Shown in pieces: positions 1-8,076 of a stretch of 47,318 nt of DNA; positions within the stretch are counted from its first letter, which is position 1, and every line of letters begins with the position of its first letter. Position numbers and translations under genes: made by a program. Below the pieces are notes generated by a model. It had not been told where the DNA came from and searched no databases. It saw only the letters and a program-made list of their open reading frames with translations. Source of the DNA: Bacteroidales bacterium (lineage in GTDB: Bacteria > Bacteroidota > Bacteroidia > Bacteroidales > UBA932); assembly GCA_017429765.1 (NCBI GenBank), contig JAFROJ010000034.1:1-47318 (forward strand). Reading direction: 5' to 3'.

Positions 1-197
1 AAGCCGGTCTCAAATTCTTTCAGAAGGGAGAACGAGAAACTCTTGGTGGCCTCATTGCAGGCGTCCTGTCTCGTGTCAAGAGATATGGGCCTGAATTCAT
101 TATCCGGATTGTCGTCGATCACCTCTTTCTGGCATCCGAAGGCTATTAGGCAGACAAAGGCCATTATAGTTGTTAAGAGAGATAAGCTCTGTCTCAT
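1..197 (-). CDS. N-terminal part of a lipoprotein, possibly a serpin (runs off the window)
   Basis: Only about 65 residues are visible, because the gene runs off the left edge. The ATG at 197-195 opens a hydrophobic signal (MRQSLSLLTTIMAFVCLIAFGC) whose Cys22 is in a lipobox-like context (Ala-Phe-Gly-Cys), so a surface or periplasmic lipoprotein is likely. After an acidic linker (EVIDDNPDNE), the segment NEATKSFSFSLLKEFETG resembles helix A of serpins, in which an Asn/Lys-Phe-xx-Phe-Leu-Leu pattern follows the signal and linker. Lipoprotein serpins are known in gut Bacteroidetes as protease inhibitors. The reactive-centre loop lies outside the window, so the family call is tentative. The lipoprotein call is firmer than the serpin call. 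Confidence 0.55.
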   Translation of the reverse strand, partial: MRQSLSLLTTIMAFVCLIAFGCQKEVIDDNPDNEFRPISLDTRQDACNEATKSFSFSLLKEFETG

Positions 198-215
198 GAT
201 TGATATGATTGAGTT

Positions 216-223
216 CAAATACA
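216..223 (-). promoter_or_regulatory. Weak candidate -7 promoter element for the lipoprotein gene
   Basis: On the minus strand this reads TGTATTTG, one mismatch from the Bacteroidetes TAnnTTTG consensus, 18 nt before the lipoprotein ATG. No clear -33 TTTG lies 19-20 nt upstream. Confidence 0.3.
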
Positions 224-355
224 CTGTCTGGTGTTAAGAAAAAAGCTTCACGACGCTGGCTTGTAACGCTTTTTCACCGCAACCAGAAGGCTTGGCGCAA
301 GATAGCGCGAGGCATGCAGCCGCTGAGATAGCGACTCCTTCCAATAACAGCTTCT

Positions 356-389
356 CAAAAGTCTTCATACATTAATATAACGGAAGACT
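356..389 (-). terminator. Weak candidate terminator downstream of dnaE
   Basis: An inverted repeat (AGTCTTC at 360-366, GAAGACT at 383-389) gives a 7-bp stem with a 16-nt loop, followed on the minus strand by four T residues. It lies about 65 nt after the dnaE stop. The loop is long and the T-run short, so this is uncertain. The rest of 198-454 shows no gene that I can support. Confidence 0.3.
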
Positions 390-454
390 CCTGAAAAGAC
401 GTCAAAGAAATATAGAAATCGGCTGGATTATCGTTTTTCAGGCGCCCGGAGGAT

Positions 455-3400
455 TCACTGTTTCAGCACGGGGCCGCACTGGACGCCGAGGAGCTTCAGG
501 GAACTGACGAAGTCGGAGGTGACAGCGACCTTGAACTTCGTGGAGTGGAACTCGATGTTGTACTTCGTGCCGGGGTCGTACAGGTACATCTTGAGCGGGG
601 TCTTGCCGGGGTTGGCCTTCACAAGGGCCACAAGCTCTTTGCGGAATCGCTCGGTGAGCATGGGTGTCGTCACCGAGATCGAGAAAGCGGCCAGTTTGCT
701 CTCGTTGATGTTGCCGAGCAGGGATATCTCCTTGATCTTGAACGCGTAAGGAGCCGTCTTGCCCTGGGCTCTCTCTTCCGCCCGGATGTTATATTTCTCC
801 TCGATGTTCCCCTCGATGTACAGGCTGGCGTGGGGCTGGAGATATTTCATGAAATTCTCATGCTCGCTGCCGAAGAGCGAGAGCTCGTAGGAGCCGCTGT
901 AATCCTCGAGTTTGGTGCGGGAATATGGCTTCCCGGTCTTTGAGATAAGAGTCGCTGTCTCTGTCACGAGGCCGGCCACGGCGACCTTCATCTTCTTCTT
1001 GGCCGCCTCGCACTCGGTCACCAGGTTGGAAAGCGTGGCCAGTTCCTGGTTGGTGAAAGACTCCATCTCGAAAGCGTACTTGTCCAGAGGATGGGAGGAG
1101 ATGTACATCCCGACAAATTCCTTCTCTTTCTGGAGATAGACCAGCTCGTCGTCGACCTCAACGTTGTCGGGGATCTCGGGCCGCACCGGTTTCATCTCCT
1201 CCATGTCCCCGAAGAGGGAGGCTCCCGAGTCCGCCGAGTCCTGGCTGTAGAGGGTGGCGTAGCGGGCGAGCTCGTCAATGAAAGGGTTCCCGTTCTTGCA
1301 GGGCAGGAAGAACTGGCGGCGCTTGATCCCGAATGAGTCGAAACCTCCCGAATACGCCAGGCACTCGAGGGCTTTGCGGTTGAGGACCCCGTCCATCCTC
1401 TCCACGAAATCGAACAGGTCCTTGTAGGGGCCGTCGCTCTCCCTTCCGGCGATGATAGCGTCGGCCACGTTGGTGCCGAACCCCTTGATTCCCTTCAGGC
1501 CGAATCGGATATTCCCGTCCTTGTTGACCGTGAAGTGGGAATATGACTCGTTGACATCAGGGTTCATCACCTTGATCTTGTGGGCCTTGCAGTCTGAGAG
1601 TATGTTACGGATCTCGCTCGTGTTGCCGAGGTTGCAGGAGAGGTTGGCGGCGAAGAACTCGGCGGGGTAGTGGCATTTGAGCCAGCCGGTCTGGTAGGAG
1701 ACCCACGCGTAGCAGGTGGAGTGCGACTTGTTGAAGGCGTACTGGGCGAACTTCTCCCAGTCCTTCCAGATCTTGTCCAGGGTCTTCTCCGGGTGTCCGT
1801 TGGCCATTCCCCCGGTCATGAACTTGTCCTTCAGCTCGTTCAGGATGTCGATCTGCTTCTTTCCCATCGCCTTGCGGAGTTTGTCAGCCTCGCCCTTGGT
1901 GAACCCGGCGAGTTTCTGGGACAAGAGCATGACCTGCTCCTGATAGACCGTGATCCCGTAGGTGTCTTTCAGGTACTCCTCCATCTCGGGGAGATCGTAT
2001 TCGATCACCTCCGTCCCGAGTTTCCTGTTCACGAAGTTGGGAATGTACTCCATCGGGCCCGGCCTGTAGAGGGCGTTCATGGCGATCAGGTCCTCGAAAC
2101 GCTCCGGGTGGAGCCTCTGGAGCCAGGTCTTCATCCCGGGAGACTCGAACTGGAACACGCTGTCCGTGTCGCCCCGGCTGTAAAGCTCGTAGGTGGGCTT
2201 GTCGTTGATGTCAATGGCCTCGATGTCGATGTCCTTGCCGAAGCGCAACTTGATGTTGTCCAGGCACTTGTGGATGATGGTGAGGGTGTTGAGGCCCAGG
2301 AAGTCCATCTTCAGCATCCCGACGTCCTCGATGTAGTGGCCGTCGAACTGGGAAGTCCAGACCAGTTCCCCGGAGTCCTTGTCCGTGGACAGGCAGATGG
2401 GAATATAGTCGGTCAGTTTCCCTCGCCCGATGATGGTGGCGCAGGCGTGCATACCCACCTGACGGATGCAGCCCTCGAGCCTCAGGGCGTATTTAAGGAC
2501 CTCCTTCACCTGGTCGGAGCCGTTCTCCAGGGCGTTCCTCAGGTCCGGGACGAGGCGGTAGCAGTTCTTCAGGGTGATCTTGACATCAGTGTCCTCCATT
2601 CCCTTCTGGAACCATTTGCCGTCCTTCTCATATTTCTTGAAGCCGGGCTTCAGCTCGTCCAGTTTGGGGTTGAAAGGATATTCCTTCTCCACCTTCTCGC
2701 TGAGGCGGTCGGGAACCATGGCGGAGAGGCGGTTGGACTCGTCGAGCGGCAGGTCCCTCACCCTGGCCACGTCCTTGATCGCTCCCTTCGCCTGCATCGT
2801 CCCGAAGGTGATGACCCTCGAGACGTGGTCTTTGCCGTAGGTGTCCTCGACATATTTGTGAGCCAGCCCGAGATCCTCGAAGTCCACGTCGATATCCGGC
2901 ATCGAGATACGGTCCGGGTTCAGGAAACGCTCGAACAGCAGCTGGTACTTGATGGGATCGAGGTTGGTGATCCCAAGGCAGTAGGCCACGGCGGAGCCGG
3001 CAGCGGAGCCACGTCCGGGGCCCACGAGGCTGCCTCCCTTCCGGCAGGCGGCGATGTAGTCCTGGACGATGAGGAAATAATCCGGGAAGCCCATGCGGCA
3101 GATGGTTTTGAGCTCAAAATCAAGTCTTTCCATCTGCTCACCGGTCAAGGTCTCCCCATAGCGTCTCTTGGCGCCGAGGTAGGTCAGGTGGCAGAGGTAG
3201 GCCACGGAACGGCAGAACTCGTCGCCCCTGTAGACACCCTTCTTGTCGTTTCTTCCGGCGTCGATGACGGCCTTGTATTTCTCCAGATAGGAGTCGATGT
3301 CCTTGAGGAAGCCGGGGTCGATCTCGTACTTCGGGAGGACGTGGTCGCGGTCGATGCTGTACACCTCGACCTTATCCGCCACCTCGAGGGTGTTGGCGAG

Positions 3401-4231
3401 GACCTCCGGATGGTCGGGGAACAGGGCGGCCATCTCCTCCTCGCTCTTGAGGTACTCCTGTTGGGTGTAGTGCAGGCGGGGCTCGTCGAATATCTTCTTG
3501 CCGGTGTTGAGGCAGATGAGGTGGTCGTGGGCCGGGCCGTCCTCCTTGTCCACGAAATGGACGTCGTTGGTGGCGACCACCTTGACCCCATATTCCTTGG
3601 CGAGCGTGAATATTCCCTCGTTGCTGATCTTCTGCTGCTCAAAGACTTCCAGCGAGAGTCCCGGGATCTCGGTCTTGTGGAGCATCACCTCAAGGTAGTA
3701 GTCCTCCCCGAAGACCTTCTTGTGCCATTCCACGGCCTTCCTGGCCGCCGCCATGTTCCCGGAGACAATGTCTTTCGGGATCTCGCCGGCTAGGCAGGCG
3801 GAGCAGCAGATCAGGCCCTCGCTGTACTTCTCGATGATCTCGTGGCTCACCCTGGGCTTGCCGTAGTAAAGCCCCTCGACATGTCCCAGCGAGACAATGT
3901 TCATCAGGTTCCTGTAGCCCAGGGCGTTCTTCGCCAGGAGGATGAGGTGGTAATAGGAGCGGTGCTCGTTGTCCTTGATCCTGGGGTCGTAGTGGCGGGT
4001 CACATAGACCTCGCAGCCGATTATGGGCTTGACCTTGTACTCCTTTGTCTCCTTGTCCCGGTGCTTGCCGGCGAACTTGAAGAACTCCTTGACACCGTAC
4101 ATGTTACCGTGGTCGGTGATGGCCAGGGCGGGCATGCCCATGGCTTCCGCCCTGTCGAACAGGGTCGAGATTGAGGAGAATCCGTCGAGGATCGAGTACT
4201 GGGTGTGGACGTGAAGATGGACGAAGGACAT
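455..4231 (-). CDS. dnaE: DNA polymerase III subunit alpha
   Basis: This is the catalytic subunit of the replicative polymerase, 1258 residues, normal for DnaE1-type alpha subunits. The N-terminal PHP domain starts at once with HLHVHT (residues 5-10), followed by ITDHGNMYG near 38-46. The palm carries GRGSAAGS and the catalytic PDIDVDF at about 443-449, and the third acidic residue sits in KMDFLGL near 641-647. YQEQVM near 762 is another family signature. The C-terminal part has the helix-hairpin-helix and OB-fold regions; no intein or deletion is apparent. The ATG at 4231 is chosen because the PHP strand begins at residue 3 and a promoter ends about 20 nt upstream. The gene stands alone and diverges from the YtxH operon. 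A 707-codon open frame on the opposite strand is a composition artefact. Confidence 0.98.
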   Translation of the reverse strand: MSFVHLHVHTQYSILDGFSSISTLFDRAEAMGMPALAITDHGNMYGVKEFFKFAGKHRDKETKEYKVKPIIGCEVYVTRHYDPRIKDNEHRSYYHLILLAKNALGYRNLMNIVSLGHVEGLYYGKPRVSHEIIEKYSEGLICCSACLAGEIPKDIVSGNMAAARKAVEWHKKVFGEDYYLEVMLHKTEIPGLSLEVFEQQKISNEGIFTLAKEYGVKVVATNDVHFVDKEDGPAHDHLICLNTGKKIFDEPRLHYTQQEYLKSEEEMAALFPDHPEVLANTLEVADKVEVYSIDRDHVLPKYEIDPGFLKDIDSYLEKYKAVIDAGRNDKKGVYRGDEFCRSVAYLCHLTYLGAKRRYGETLTGEQMERLDFELKTICRMGFPDYFLIVQDYIAACRKGGSLVGPGRGSAAGSAVAYCLGITNLDPIKYQLLFERFLNPDRISMPDIDVDFEDLGLAHKYVEDTYGKDHVSRVITFGTMQAKGAIKDVARVRDLPLDESNRLSAMVPDRLSEKVEKEYPFNPKLDELKPGFKKYEKDGKWFQKGMEDTDVKITLKNCYRLVPDLRNALENGSDQVKEVLKYALRLEGCIRQVGMHACATIIGRGKLTDYIPICLSTDKDSGELVWTSQFDGHYIEDVGMLKMDFLGLNTLTIIHKCLDNIKLRFGKDIDIEAIDINDKPTYELYSRGDTDSVFQFESPGMKTWLQRLHPERFEDLIAMNALYRPGPMEYIPNFVNRKLGTEVIEYDLPEMEEYLKDTYGITVYQEQVMLLSQKLAGFTKGEADKLRKAMGKKQIDILNELKDKFMTGGMANGHPEKTLDKIWKDWEKFAQYAFNKSHSTCYAWVSYQTGWLKCHYPAEFFAANLSCNLGNTSEIRNILSDCKAHKIKVMNPDVNESYSHFTVNKDGNIRFGLKGIKGFGTNVADAIIAGRESDGPYKDLFDFVERMDGVLNRKALECLAYSGGFDSFGIKRRQFFLPCKNGNPFIDELARYATLYSQDSADSGASLFGDMEEMKPVRPEIPDNVEVDDELVYLQKEKEFVGMYISSHPLDKYAFEMESFTNQELATLSNLVTECEAAKKKMKVAVAGLVTETATLISKTGKPYSRTKLEDYSGSYELSLFGSEHENFMKYLQPHASLYIEGNIEEKYNIRAEERAQGKTAPYAFKIKEISLLGNINESKLAAFSISVTTPMLTERFRKELVALVKANPGKTPLKMYLYDPGTKYNIEFHSTKFKVAVTSDFVSSLKLLGVQCGPVLKQ

Positions 4232-4252
4232 GTGGAGAGCGGTTCTGTCTTA

Positions 4253-4283
4253 CAAAGATATCGAAATTGCCCGCTCGTTCAAA
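4253..4283 (-). promoter_or_regulatory. dnaE promoter (Bacteroidetes primary sigma type)
   Basis: Reading the minus strand, TTTG (4283-4280), exactly 19 nt, then TATCTTTG (4260-4253) match both the -33 and -7 consensus elements of Bacteroidetes housekeeping promoters. Transcription would begin near 4247, giving a leader of about 17 nt before the dnaE ATG. Confidence 0.8.
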
Positions 4284-4315
4284 GACCGTCTTGAGAAAAA
4301 GTTATCAACATCCTC

Positions 4316-4347
4316 TTTGGCGTGTTCTTTGGTTATTGTTATATTTG
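4316..4347 (+). promoter_or_regulatory. Promoter of the YtxH/aminopeptidase P operon
   Basis: TTTG (4316-4319), 20 nt, then TATATTTG (4340-4347) form a full Bacteroidetes promoter. It faces away from the dnaE promoter and the two are 32 nt apart, so both could be affected by one bound regulator. The leader before the ATG at 4379 would be about 26 nt and is rich in A, as is common in this phylum. Confidence 0.8.
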
Positions 4348-4378
4348 TAAAAACCAAAACATTAAACAAAAAAGCGTT

Positions 4379-4774
4379 ATGAAAGGTGATTCGTTTTTCG
4401 CGTTGATAGCGGGGGCCGCCGCCGGGCTGACCCTCGGTCTTTTGTTCGCCCCCGAGAAAGGGGAGGAGACTCGCCGCAAGGTGAAGGCCGCCGCGGTCGA
4501 GGGCTGGGACGAGTTCGTTGACGCCACCGACGGTGGCTGGGACAGGGCCAAGGAATCCTTCGAGGACATCAAGGAAGGGGCCGAGAGCGCTACATCCAGG
4601 TTGAAAGCCAGGGCCAGGCTCGCCCGCAGGGACCTCAAGAACCTCAAGGCCACCCTGACGGACCAGGCCACAGACTTGAAGGAGGACGCCCGTGTGAAGA
4701 TACTCGCCGAGTTGGAGAAACTTGAGAAGGCTCTCGCGAAGGATCCCGAGGAGGCTGACGACCAGGAGGATTAA
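4379..4774 (+). CDS. YtxH-domain protein (gas-vesicle/stress family)
   Basis: A 131-residue protein with one N-terminal hydrophobic segment (FFALIAGAAAGLTLGLLFAP), then the typical YtxH sequence PEKGEETRRKVK and a long charged, Ala/Lys/Glu-rich helix probably forming a coiled coil. YtxH proteins are membrane-anchored and often stress-induced; no biochemical activity is established. The open frame extends upstream to 4322, but the promoter -7 element lies in that stretch, so the ATG at 4379 is the likely start. It is the first gene of a tight four-gene operon: the next gene starts 3 nt after its stop. The pairing with a YqjE/holin-like protein recurs in Bacteroidetes and suggests an envelope-associated role. 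Confidence 0.8.
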   Translation: MKGDSFFALIAGAAAGLTLGLLFAPEKGEETRRKVKAAAVEGWDEFVDATDGGWDRAKESFEDIKEGAESATSRLKARARLARRDLKNLKATLTDQATDLKEDARVKILAELEKLEKALAKDPEEADDQED

Positions 4775-4776
4775 AG

Positions 4777-5133
4777 ATGAGTGAGCTCACAAGACCGGTC
4801 GAGGATCTGGGCCAGGAGGCTTCGGACTACATCGACCTCAGGATCAACGAGTTGAAACTCGGGGCTGCCAAAGGCCTGTCGTTGACGTTGAGTAAACTCC
4901 TTTACTTGCTGCTCGTCTTGTTCGTGATCTCGGTGATCCTCACCTCTGTCGGTATAGGCGGGGTGATGTGGATAGGGGAGATGATCGGAAGCTATGCCGG
5001 CGGGGCCGGGATAGTGGCCGGATTCTTCCTGATCCTGCTCCTTGTCCTGATCCTTCTCAGGAAAAGGCTTTTCAGGGACACGTTCGTCCCCCTGTTCGTG
5101 AAGATGTTCTTTGAGGACGACAATAAGAACTAG
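4777..5133 (+). CDS. Phage-holin-like/YqjE family small membrane protein
   Basis: A 118-residue protein with a charged N-terminal helix (residues 1-36) and two membrane segments (about 41-68 and 78-95), ending in a basic-then-acidic cytoplasmic tail. This matches the Actinobacteriophage-holin-III/YqjE family (PF07332-like). These are chromosomal membrane proteins, often next to YtxH or ElaB/YqjD-type proteins, and are not true phage holins here: no lysin or phage gene is nearby. It begins 3 nt after the YtxH stop and ends 2 nt before the next ATG, so it is almost certainly co-transcribed. Function unknown; an envelope-stress or membrane-organising role is inferred from its partners. Confidence 0.75.
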   Translation: MSELTRPVEDLGQEASDYIDLRINELKLGAAKGLSLTLSKLLYLLLVLFVISVILTSVGIGGVMWIGEMIGSYAGGAGIVAGFFLILLLVLILLRKRLFRDTFVPLFVKMFFEDDNKN

Positions 5134-5135
5134 CC

Positions 5136-5369
5136 ATGAAGTTCAGTGAGATCAAGACAATGGGCCAGCTTGAGGAGGCTCAGAGGCAGGTTAAAAAACG
5201 TGTCAAGAACAAGGGAGAGGCCGTCAAGGACTCCTTCCGCGACATGAAGGAATCGTATTCCCCTGGGAACATGCTACTCTCCGGATTACGGTCTGTCTCG
5301 TCGTATGTTCCTGTGGATCAATTCCTTCTGACCACGGTTCGCCGCTTGAAAAGAAGCCTCTCGAAATGA
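5136..5369 (+). CDS. Small basic hypothetical protein of the YtxH operon
   Basis: A 77-residue protein rich in Lys and Arg, with a predicted amphipathic helix (residues 8-40, QLEEAQRQVKKRVKNKGEA) and a second part with SSYVPVDQFLL. It has no signal peptide or clear membrane span. I do not recognise a family. Its reality is supported by the 2-nt gap after the upstream gene and the 4-nt ATGA overlap with the aminopeptidase start at 5366, both typical of translational coupling. A peripheral membrane or complex-assembly role with the two upstream proteins is only a guess. Confidence 0.65.
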   Translation: MKFSEIKTMGQLEEAQRQVKKRVKNKGEAVKDSFRDMKESYSPGNMLLSGLRSVSSYVPVDQFLLTTVRRLKRSLSK

Positions 5370-7186
5370 GCCGCTATTCAGACAGGGTCGAGACCATAAG
5401 GGAGATGGCGCGTTCCCGAGGCTGGGACGCCGTCATCCTGACGAATAATGACCCGCACGCGAGCGAGTATTCGGCGCCCCGGTGGCATCAAGTGTCGTGG
5501 GTGTCGGGGTACACCGGCGAGGGCGAGATCGTCATCACCGACGACCACGCCGGCCTCTGGACCGACACGAGGTATTTCATCCAGGCCGAGAGGCAGTTGA
5601 GGGGCACGGGAATCGAGCTCCACAAGACAAGGGTTCAAGACCAGGTCCTCATCCCGGAGTGGCTCTCGAGAAAGTTCGAGGGCTACGACGAGGTTGTGGT
5701 CGCCGTGGACGGCCTGGGGATAAGCGCCATCTCCGTGGCCGGGATAAGGGAGGCCATCGGGACCGACAGGACCGCCATCGCCAACATTCCCGACATGCTC
5801 TCGCCCCTTTGGCTTGACCGTCCGGCCATCCCCCAGACCCCGATCATCACCCTCGGGACGGAGACCGTGGGCTGGTCCAGGACGCGGAAGATCGCATGGC
5901 TGCGCGGGTGGCTGAATGACAAGGGCTTGGACGCCATACTCCTCACGGCTCTCGATGAGATCGCGTGGGTTCTCAATGTGCGCGGACGCGACGTGGACTA
6001 CAATCCCGTTGTCATGTCCTACCTCCTGGTCACTTCCGACACGGTGCAGTGGTTTGTCCGCAAGGGGCCCCTGGCTCCGGACGACCACGAGACCGAGGAC
6101 AGTCTCTATGAGCTGACGGCCGACGGGATCAACATCCAGGACTATTCCGACATCGGCATGGCCTTGTCCGGAATAGTCGATGACGACTACATCAAGAGCC
6201 TGTTCGTGGATCCCGCCACTCTCAATCACGACCTTTACGGGATTCTAAAAGAGAACTCCCCGGGCGCCATCGAGAACGGGAAGTCCCCCGTGGCTCTCCG
6301 CAAGGCCGTGAAGAACGAGGTGGAGATCGCCGGGATGAGAGAGGCGCATCTCGAGGACGGTGTCGCGATGGAGAGATTCCTCTACTGGCTCGAGACAATG
6401 GTCCAGGCCGGGGAGCCTCTCAATGAATATGAGTGTTCGGCCAAACTTCACGAGCTCCGCTCGGAGATCGAAGGCTTCCGGGGAGAGAGTTTCGAGACCA
6501 TCTCCGCTTACGGGGCCAACGCAGCCCTGCCGCATTATGTGACCCCGGAGGAGGATTCGGCTGAACTGTACGCCAACGGCTTGTACCTGTGCGACTCCGG
6601 CGGGCAGTATCTCTTCGGCACGACCGACATCACCCGCACCGTCCCGCTCGGGCCTTGCACCCCTCTTGAGAAGGAGGACTACACCCTGACGCTCAAAGGC
6701 CATATCGCCCTATCCAAAATAGTGTTCCCCAAAGGCACAGCCGGCTGTCAGCTGGATGTCCTGGCCAGGGCTCCGCTTTGGAACTCCAAGAGGAACTTCG
6801 GCCATGGGACTGGCCACGGGGTAGGGTTCTACCTTAACGTCCACGAGGGCCCGCAGGAATTCCGCCAGAACTTCAACAAGCAGGCTTTCCTACCCGGAAT
6901 GATCACCTCCGACGAGCCGGGAATCTACCGTGAGGGCCGCCACGGAGTCCGTCACGAGAACCTGATACTCTGCGTGGAGGCCGGGGAGAATGACTTCGGG
7001 CGCTGGCTTCGTTTCGAGCCTCTGACTCTCTGTCATTTCGACACATCGGTGGTCGTGAGGGAACTGCTTGACGATTCGGAGATTAAGTGGCTCAATGACT
7101 ACAACGAGAGAGTCTTCCTGACCCTCTCGCCGCGGCTTTCCTCCGACGTGGCCGCCTGGCTACGGGAGAAGACAAGGGCTATCTGA
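5366..7186 (+). CDS. Xaa-Pro aminopeptidase (aminopeptidase P, M24B)
   Basis: A cytoplasmic metallopeptidase that removes an N-terminal residue preceding proline. At 606 residues it is the long form: two creatinase-type N-terminal domains (about 1-150 and 165-310) followed by the pita-bread catalytic domain. The dinuclear metal ligands are visible as Asp410 (CDSGGQY), Asp421 (GTTDITRT), His484 (GHGTGHGVGF), Glu517 (SDEPGIY) and Glu531 (RHENLIL). All five are intact, so the enzyme should be active. No signal peptide is present. It overlaps the preceding small gene by 4 nt and is the last gene of the operon; the convergent EEP gene ends 2 nt away. Long-form aminopeptidase P is common in Bacteroidetes. 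Confidence 0.95.
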   Translation: MSRYSDRVETIREMARSRGWDAVILTNNDPHASEYSAPRWHQVSWVSGYTGEGEIVITDDHAGLWTDTRYFIQAERQLRGTGIELHKTRVQDQVLIPEWLSRKFEGYDEVVVAVDGLGISAISVAGIREAIGTDRTAIANIPDMLSPLWLDRPAIPQTPIITLGTETVGWSRTRKIAWLRGWLNDKGLDAILLTALDEIAWVLNVRGRDVDYNPVVMSYLLVTSDTVQWFVRKGPLAPDDHETEDSLYELTADGINIQDYSDIGMALSGIVDDDYIKSLFVDPATLNHDLYGILKENSPGAIENGKSPVALRKAVKNEVEIAGMREAHLEDGVAMERFLYWLETMVQAGEPLNEYECSAKLHELRSEIEGFRGESFETISAYGANAALPHYVTPEEDSAELYANGLYLCDSGGQYLFGTTDITRTVPLGPCTPLEKEDYTLTLKGHIALSKIVFPKGTAGCQLDVLARAPLWNSKRNFGHGTGHGVGFYLNVHEGPQEFRQNFNKQAFLPGMITSDEPGIYREGRHGVRHENLILCVEAGENDFGRWLRFEPLTLCHFDTSVVVRELLDDSEIKWLNDYNERVFLTLSPRLSSDVAAWLREKTRAI

Positions 7187-7188
7187 GG

Positions 7189-8058
7189 CTACTTCCCTTT
7201 AGGTACCCGGATCTCAAACTCGGTGAACACCGGATAGTGGTCAGAGATGTATCTCGGCCCGAATTTCTTGCTGTCAACAACCTCGTAGGCGGTCACCTTG
7301 GCGTTGCGGAACATGATGTGGTCCGGCCATAGGGGAGAGTTCCCGGGCTTCCCGAACCCGTTGAACGAGGCCCTTGTGTCCGGCTTTTTCAGGGAGAAAT
7401 TGGCGTCCTTGGCGTAAGAGACAAGGGGGACTAAGATCCTGTCCGAGGCGGACATCTTGAAATCCCCTCCCGCGAAGACCACCGCATCGTCCCCCGCTAT
7501 CTCCTTGATCTTGTCTGCCATGAGAACGGCGCTGTTCTTCCCGGCTGTCTCCGCCTCGTCGAACTGGGTGTTGAAGCAGAAGAAGATGACTCCCGACTTC
7601 TTGTAGCGAAGCTTCACCCAGGTGGTGTTCCTGACCTTACCGGCGTCCCACCCGGGAGTGTTCTCGTCTTGTTTCTCGTTCAGCCAGAATGAACCGTAGT
7701 CCAGAAGCTCGAAGAGGTCGGCCCGGAACATGATTGGATTCTCGTTGAAAGGGATGTCCTGATCGACGATCCCTGGTTTAGAGCTCCTGTCGACAAGGGT
7801 GTGTTTCTTGAGTTCCTTGGCCAGGTCGGCCTTGTGGTAGGCATAGGCCTCCTGAAGGAAGAGAACGTCGGGATAGTATTTCTTGATGGCCTTCAGGCAG
7901 CCTTTCTTACGAGCCTGCCAACTGAAGTCCCCGGCCTCGTCTTTCTCCTGCCCGTGAATATTGAAAGTCAGGATCTTGAGGCTTTCCGTCTTGGCCCGCG
8001 CCGTCCCGGAAAAAGCGAGAGCCGCCGCGAGAGCGGTGAATACCAGGATTCTTCTCAT
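7189..8058 (-). CDS. Secreted endonuclease/exonuclease/phosphatase (EEP) family protein
   Basis: A 289-residue protein with a signal peptide (MRRILVFTALAAALAFSGTARA). The EEP (DNase I-like) fold motifs appear in order: LTFNIHG near 29-35 (metal-binding Asn), FLQEAY (metal-binding Glu), GGDFKMS (the usual GDFN, with Lys for Asn), and the terminal SDHYPV carrying the catalytic Asp-His. The family includes nucleases, sphingomyelinases and sugar or inositol phosphatases, so the substrate cannot be told. Export to the periplasm or surface favours a scavenging role. It follows the GH97 gene by 18 nt on the same strand and is probably co-transcribed with it. Confidence 0.85.
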   Translation of the reverse strand: MRRILVFTALAAALAFSGTARAKTESLKILTFNIHGQEKDEAGDFSWQARKKGCLKAIKKYYPDVLFLQEAYAYHKADLAKELKKHTLVDRSSKPGIVDQDIPFNENPIMFRADLFELLDYGSFWLNEKQDENTPGWDAGKVRNTTWVKLRYKKSGVIFFCFNTQFDEAETAGKNSAVLMADKIKEIAGDDAVVFAGGDFKMSASDRILVPLVSYAKDANFSLKKPDTRASFNGFGKPGNSPLWPDHIMFRNAKVTAYEVVDSKKFGPRYISDHYPVFTEFEIRVPKGK

Positions 8059-8076
8059 AATCGGAAAGTCAATGGG

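Noticed and set aside
238-454. Possible small gene or tRNA-like fold between the lipoprotein gene and dnaE
   Set aside because: No open frame with proper codon use and no cloverleaf could be drawn; only a weak hairpin near 360-389 was kept as a candidate terminator.
1670-3793. A 707-codon open frame on the plus strand opposite dnaE
   Set aside because: The dnaE protein is unmistakable on the other strand. High GC at third codon positions leaves long stop-free antisense frames, and the product is a low-complexity Val/Leu/Asp/His-rich sequence without domains.
4777-5133. Holin-like protein as a sign of a prophage
   Set aside because: No lysin, capsid, integrase or attachment repeats are nearby. 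The protein belongs to the chromosomal YqjE-like group and sits in a stable-looking operon.
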